Positions 48,154-49,796 of a DNA stretch of 49,796 nt are shown piece by piece. The notes under the pieces were generated by a model that searched no databases, was not told the origin of the DNA, and saw nothing but the letters and a program-made list of their open reading frames with translations. This stretch comes from Petrocella sp. FN5. GTDB lineage: Bacteria > Bacillota > Clostridia > Lachnospirales > Vallitaleaceae. The position numbers and the translations under genes are program-made. How positions within the stretch are numbered: the stretch's first letter is position 1; every line of letters starts with the position of its first letter. Where the stretch lies: NCBI RefSeq assembly GCF_029210395.1, contig NZ_JARGDP010000017.1, positions 1 to 49,796 of the forward strand, read 5' to 3'.

Positions 48154-48809
48154 AAGGTGTTTTTGAATACTTATGGATGATAAACAAAAGCAATATTAAG
48201 TTCAATTCAGTAAAAAATTCAATGTTTTTTTTCCTCATTGGTGCAGTAATCGTAAGTGCAAAAAAATATGCGCTATTTAACTCAAATGAAGCTGCACTAA
48301 TTATTTTGATATTTTTGTTTTTTATTTTAGTAACAAACGCTAATTATTTTACTAGTAACTATAGAAGAATTAATATAGTCCAATTTGATAGATTTATTGC
48401 TGCAACTTCACTTGGGTATAGATCACTTTTAGTGGGGCTAATGTCCTTTAATTTATTACTGAATACGATTGATTTTTTTGTATGTATATTGGGAGTAAGT
48501 TTATTAAAAATTGTTTTTGCGGTAAACGTTGTTTATGAAATGAAGTTGCTATTTTATATATTTCTTTTATATACTATTTGGACACTTTTACTTGTACCTC
48601 TAGTTGTATACTTTAAGGACGGAAAAATAGCAGTCGTTACACTTACATTAGTTTTTATGGTTATCAATATAACGTACTTAAAGAATGACAATATAAAGGG
48701 TCTATTGATACAGTATGGCAGCTTAGTATTTTCTTTGGTAACAGTTTGTATATTATTATTTATAATAGTATTAAAGGTGTCAGAAAATTTATGGAAATGC
48801 GGTGAATAG
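48150..48809 (+). CDS. ABC transporter membrane protein 1
   Basis: 219 residues with about six hydrophobic segments and little else. I recognise no specific family signature; it resembles permease subunits of bacteriocin self-protection transporters. It overlaps the ATPase gene by 4 bases. Very AT-rich, like the rest of the cassette. Confidence 0.72.
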   Translation: MKGVFEYLWMINKSNIKFNSVKNSMFFFLIGAVIVSAKKYALFNSNEAALIILIFLFFILVTNANYFTSNYRRINIVQFDRFIAATSLGYRSLLVGLMSFNLLLNTIDFFVCILGVSLLKIVFAVNVVYEMKLLFYIFLLYTIWTLLLVPLVVYFKDGKIAVVTLTLVFMVINITYLKNDNIKGLLIQYGSLVFSLVTVCILLFIIVLKVSENLWKCGE

Positions 48810-49475
48810 ATGATAGGATTAATCCTTCGAGATTTATATATAAATAAAAAAAGCTTATTAGCAATGCTAGTTATGATTTGTATTAATAGTGTTTTTTTAT
48901 TTAACCAAATTAAAAACACAGGCGATTTTATAGTTATGCTAAATGCAATGTCTTTTGTTATTATTTTTATGTTATGCGCTATGGGTGAATATGTAAGTGT
49001 TGAAAAGTCGAACAGAAATTGGAAAAATTTCTTATATTCTAGCCCGTTAGATGTCAAAACAATAGTCGGACAAAAGTATGTTTTAATTTTGATTTTTATT
49101 TCTATTGGATTAATTATTTCAATGGCATATGTTTTTTTGATGAATTCTATTATGGGTTTTACATTAATCTTTGAGAATGTATTGGGAATTATTTATTCAA
49201 TCGTTATTGTGTTATTAAATAGTGCGGGACATAAGCCGTTAGAATATAGATATGGTGAAAAAAGAGCTATGATTTTTACGACGATTTTCATAGTGTTGAT
49301 TGCAATTGGAATGATAGTATTATTTTCGACGACTAAGATAAGAGTTAGTCAGTTGGAAAGTATGTATAATTTTTTGAAAGGATATACTGCTTTGTTGATG
49401 TTACCCTTTAGCTTAATCCTATTTGGAATTTCTTATGCAATTAGTGTGTGGATATTTAATAAATATATAGAATAA
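48810..49475 (+). CDS. ABC transporter membrane protein 2
   Basis: 221 residues with about six hydrophobic segments; similar in size and topology to the upstream gene and starting on the base after its stop. Likely an ABC-2 type permease partner. No clear terminator follows before the palindromic element. Confidence 0.75.
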   Translation: MIGLILRDLYINKKSLLAMLVMICINSVFLFNQIKNTGDFIVMLNAMSFVIIFMLCAMGEYVSVEKSNRNWKNFLYSSPLDVKTIVGQKYVLILIFISIGLIISMAYVFLMNSIMGFTLIFENVLGIIYSIVIVLLNSAGHKPLEYRYGEKRAMIFTTIFIVLIAIGMIVLFSTTKIRVSQLESMYNFLKGYTALLMLPFSLILFGISYAISVWIFNKYIE

Positions 49476-49596
49476 TGGTTAAAGGGTCAAAACTAAGTTT
49501 CACTAAATTCACATACCATATATAGATTACATTGATACATTCGTAACTATATATGGTATGCGAAAGTTCAACTATATAGTTTTGACGCCTTAACCA
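49476..49596. repeat. Palindromic element, diverged copy 3 (121 bp)
   Basis: Arms TGGTTAA / TTAACCA, TCAAAACTA / TAGTTTTGA, CATACCATATATAG / CTATATATGGTATG and apical TTAC/GTAA. It matches the copies at 20-262 in layout and in the shared AACTAAGTTTCAC and AGTTCAACTA segments. The arm changes relative to copies 1 and 2 are compensated on the opposite side. It starts right after the ABC cassette. Confidence 0.8.
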
Positions 49597-49796
49597 ATAA
49601 TTGAACGTCAAGCATTTCCGTCATGTCGTTCTTTTATTAAGTTAGTGGATAAGAATTTAATCAATCGGTTTGAAGCTGCTTGTATTAGAGCCTTAGCTTA
49701 TAGACCAACACAAAGCCTCAAAAACATACACATAATCTTTAAGTCAGGTCAAGTTCGAGTGAAGGCAGAGAACAGTGAATCCCCTCCATCAAACAA
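49597..49796 (+). other. Open frame running off the window, possible gene remnant
   Basis: From about 49597 an uninterrupted plus-strand frame of some 65 codons (including FIKLVDKNLINRFEAACIR and HIIFKSGQVRVKAENSE) continues past the end, with no ATG/GTG/TTG start near its beginning. It could be the tail of a gene disrupted by the palindromic element, or a chance frame. Not identified. Confidence 0.3.

Overview
The window looks like a chromosomal segment of an anaerobic, Gram-positive, low-GC member of the Clostridia, probably near the Lachnospirales. The grounds are a T-box-controlled thrS, AGGAGG-type ribosome binding sites throughout, the gene order tsaC/sua5 - ywlE - rpiB - upp - tagO - mnaA - atp operon that resembles the Bacillus ywl-upp-mnaA-atp region, a secretin-less Gram-positive Tad pilus cluster, S-layer-homology proteins, and a Na+-type F-ATP synthase with a mixed c-ring.

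Layout. 1-262: two tandem copies of a 119-bp palindromic element; a diverged third copy lies at 49476-49596. 282-680: terminator, promoter and T-box leader of thrS (680-2566). 2567-2912: convergent terminators and an unusual symmetric inverted-repeat element, facing a minus-strand 8-oxoguanine deaminase-like gene (2913-4274). 4641-10653: Tad/Flp pilus cluster (tadZ, tadA, tadB, an enlarged tadC, a Flp-like pilin, a DUF6382-like protein and an anchored protein). 10906-14663: a two-component module in which the first 7TM histidine kinase has no ATPase domain, the second is complete, and a LuxR/NarL-type regulator lies between them. 14881-17651: a conserved unknown protein, a 30-residue peptide gene inside a long-range inverted repeat, an HD-GYP phosphodiesterase and a DUF5317 protein. 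17769-20401: a GH18/SH3 cell-wall hydrolase and a CPBP protease.

20475-25371 is a housekeeping run (tRNA t6A synthesis, a YwlE-type phosphatase, RpiB, Upp, and TagO plus MnaA for wall polymer synthesis). It leads into 25500-33289, the complete ATP synthase operon (atpZ-I-B-E1-E2-F-H-A-G-D-C). Its two c subunits differ: a four-helix c1 whose second hairpin has Gln in place of the ion-binding Glu, and an ordinary two-helix c2 with a full Na+ signature. This is the layout of an Acetobacterium-type hybrid rotor. 33467-43631 holds three co-oriented exported surface proteins (two giant FN3-like proteins with weak SLH-like ends, and a small protein with three SLH repeats). Next come a minus-strand methyltransferase and a PrsA-like foldase lipoprotein that may help fold exported proteins.

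46205-49475 is visibly more AT-rich and looks like an acquired cassette: a double-glycine-leader bacteriocin-like precursor behind a dyad-marked promoter, a possible decayed second precursor, and a three-gene ABC transporter likely to give self-protection or export. The cassette ends at the third palindromic element, followed by an open frame that runs off the window. The strongest leads for new biology are the hybrid-rotor genes, the kinase-less histidine kinase module, the bacteriocin cassette, the symmetric GGA-rich element at 2754-2880, and the palindromic family with compensatory changes.
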